A DNA stretch of 6,113 nucleotides from an uncultured Blautia sp. (GTDB lineage Bacteria > Bacillota > Clostridia > Lachnospirales > Lachnospiraceae): NCBI GenBank assembly GCA_934378195.1, contig CAKRPO010000087.1:1-6113 (forward strand), written 5' to 3'. Below are positions 5,018-6,113 of this stretch, one piece after another. The notes beneath the pieces were generated by a model, which had not been told where the DNA came from, ran no database searches, and saw only the letters and a list, made by a program, of their open reading frames with translations. Position 1 is the first letter of the stretch. Every line of letters begins with the position of its first letter. Made by a program: the position numbers and the translations under genes.

Positions 5018-5899
5018 TCATTCCTCCTGTACACTTACATCTGCATCCGTTGTATCACTGCTGTTCTCCGTATTCGTAATGTCCTCCGTATCCACCCGCT
5101 TGCCCTGCACAACAAATCTGGTAGATTCATTGCCGGTACAGGTAGATAATGTAACAATCTTGTCCTTAATCGTCAGCTCTGTATCGTCTGTCTTTATTTC
5201 AGAATATCCCTTGATCGTCTTCAGATACTTTTCGAATTCTTCTCCCGGTCCCTTAAACAGGGTATAGGTATCGCTGTTCACTCCGGTCGTATAAGCAGCG
5301 ATGATCTCATAGCGATAGTTCTTGTCCGGCGTCAGAATCCAGAAATATTTGTCATTATCATATAATGTCTGGTCTTCACTGAATTTTTTCAAATGGCCAA
5401 ACATAGATCCATTCTTCATGTTATGTCCGTACACAAGTGTATTGCAATCATTAAAATCGCTGCCGTTTTCATAATCTACAAAAATCGTTCCGGCAAAATT
5501 ATAAGTTTTCTCGTAGGTCTGATGAAGATACGTCTGATTATCCTTGCCCTGTACAATCGGATAACTGATATCAGGAAGCGCATCTACGTAAATCCAGCCG
5601 ATCACATCCTCATTGACGCTTCTCAGCTTATCAAAGTCAACTTCGATCGGAGCCTTCGGCTTCGCATCCGGTCCTGCCTTCTCTGTGCTGTCCGGATCAC
5701 GTTCTGTGACCGCCATCTCTTCAATCGCATTGTATTCAGCTGTTCCTTTCCTGTATTCTGTATAAATATGATACAGGTTGTATGCAGCATAGCAGAACAC
5801 TGCGATTGCCACAATCAGTGCTATGGTCAGCAGCACATCACTTTTCTTTTTTTTCTTCTGTTCAGGCTGTTTCTGTGTACTGTTCCTGTTTTCTTCCAT
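5018..5899 (-). CDS. srtB: Class B sortase
   Basis: The 293-residue membrane-bound transpeptidase has a Lys-rich cytoplasmic start (10-19), one membrane helix (about 22-43, N-in), a linker and a sortase domain (about 88-269). Catalytic residues are His159 in LVYGHNM, Cys254 in TLSTC and Arg261 in TRFVVQGKR. The helix insertion before the active-site Cys (216-236) and the GWIYVD..DISYPIVQ start (101-117) fit class B rather than A, C or D. Class B enzymes cleave NPQTN-like or related sorting signals and anchor proteins to peptidoglycan or build pili; no substrate gene is in the window, so it would serve targets elsewhere. A 24-residue acidic Ser/Thr/Asp tail follows the domain. The ATG at 5899 has AAGGAG 9 bases upstream (5914-5909); the longer frame to 5974 is rejected as it begins inside the -10 region. 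Confidence 0.92.
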   Translation of the reverse strand: MEENRNSTQKQPEQKKKKKSDVLLTIALIVAIAVFCYAAYNLYHIYTEYRKGTAEYNAIEEMAVTERDPDSTEKAGPDAKPKAPIEVDFDKLRSVNEDVIGWIYVDALPDISYPIVQGKDNQTYLHQTYEKTYNFAGTIFVDYENGSDFNDCNTLVYGHNMKNGSMFGHLKKFSEDQTLYDNDKYFWILTPDKNYRYEIIAAYTTGVNSDTYTLFKGPGEEFEKYLKTIKGYSEIKTDDTELTIKDKIVTLSTCTGNESTRFVVQGKRVDTEDITNTENSSDTTDADVSVQEE

Positions 5900-5974
5900 A
5901 TAATCATACTCCTTAAACTGGCTTATTCTTATGCTGGAAACACATCCCCTCCAGTATGTACCTGCATGATCCAT

Positions 5975-6003
5975 ATTATAACATATCTACGCCTGATTGC
6001 GTA
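5975..6003 (-). promoter_or_regulatory. Extended -10 promoter of the sortase operon
   Basis: A perfect TATAAT (5980-5975) is preceded by TG one base upstream, giving TGTTATAAT, an extended -10. The -35 region (TACGCA, 6003-5998, 17-base spacer) is poor, as is common with an extended -10. Transcription would start near 5968, leaving a leader of about 70 bases with a weak CTGGA/TCCAG hairpin near 5933-5953. Confidence 0.65.
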
Positions 6004-6113
6004 AAATAATCTTTATTATTTGGAATACCTGTCATGAAATTTCCTATAACGAAAAAATGACTATGAGATTTCAGGCAAATATGGTAAAATGAGTTCATTA
6101 TCAGTTCAATCGG
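6004..6113. other. Intergenic region upstream of the sortase operon; possible divergent promoter
   Basis: No gene is seen. A 7-bp AT-only dyad, AAATAAT-CTTT-ATTATTT (6004-6021), sits directly upstream of the sortase promoter. On the plus strand TGGTAAAAT (6082-6090) resembles an extended -10 without a good -35, which would serve a gene beyond the right edge. Both are weak in AT-rich DNA. Confidence 0.3.

Noticed and set aside
5900..5974. Longer N-terminus of the sortase (ATG at 5974)
   Set aside because: It starts at the edge of the TATAAT box and has no ribosome site; the ATG at 5899 has AAGGAG at the right distance.
1..6113. CRISPR array, tRNA, rRNA, transposase or integrase
   Set aside because: No regularly spaced repeats, tRNA-like cloverleaf, rRNA segment or recombinase motif was seen on either strand.

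Overview
The window looks like chromosomal DNA from a low-to-moderate GC Firmicute, most likely a gut Lachnospiraceae (Clostridia). This rests on strong AGGAGG-type ribosome binding sites, sigma-A-like promoters and a gene mix of class B sortase, class U-like sirtuin, DUF951 protein, fused ThrE exporter and DUF308 membrane protein. The family assignment is inference; no rRNA or other marker is present. All supportable genes are on the minus strand, so transcription runs from right to left.

Right part (about 6003 to 3961): a likely operon starts at an extended -10 promoter and encodes a class B sortase, a Sir2-type NAD-dependent deacylase (2 bases after the sortase stop) and a 63-residue DUF951 protein. 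It ends at a strong intrinsic terminator (3961-3997). It combines cell-surface protein anchoring with an intracellular NAD-dependent protein-modification enzyme; no functional link between the two is established here.

Middle part (about 3960 to 3185): a clearly AT-richer island carries a stand-alone 125-residue protein that resembles the phage-associated PBECR nuclease fold (Barnase/EndoU/ColicinE5-D/RelE-like). Its promoter contains a perfect palindrome overlapping the -10 box. A previously unlisted 30-codon ORF sits in the leader and overlaps the nuclease start. Downstream lies a 115-base element closed by a 15-bp stem, followed by a hairpin with T-runs on both sides. This is the part most likely to hold something undescribed: a possible self-regulated nuclease module beside a structured, possibly repetitive, element.

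Left part (3143 to 1): a good promoter drives a 263-residue soluble protein of unknown function whose end overlaps the start of a fused ThrE-type threonine/serine exporter. After a 140-base gap with overlapping hairpins and a new promoter comes a six-helix DUF308/HdeD-like membrane protein with a long acidic tail, cut off by the left edge of the window.
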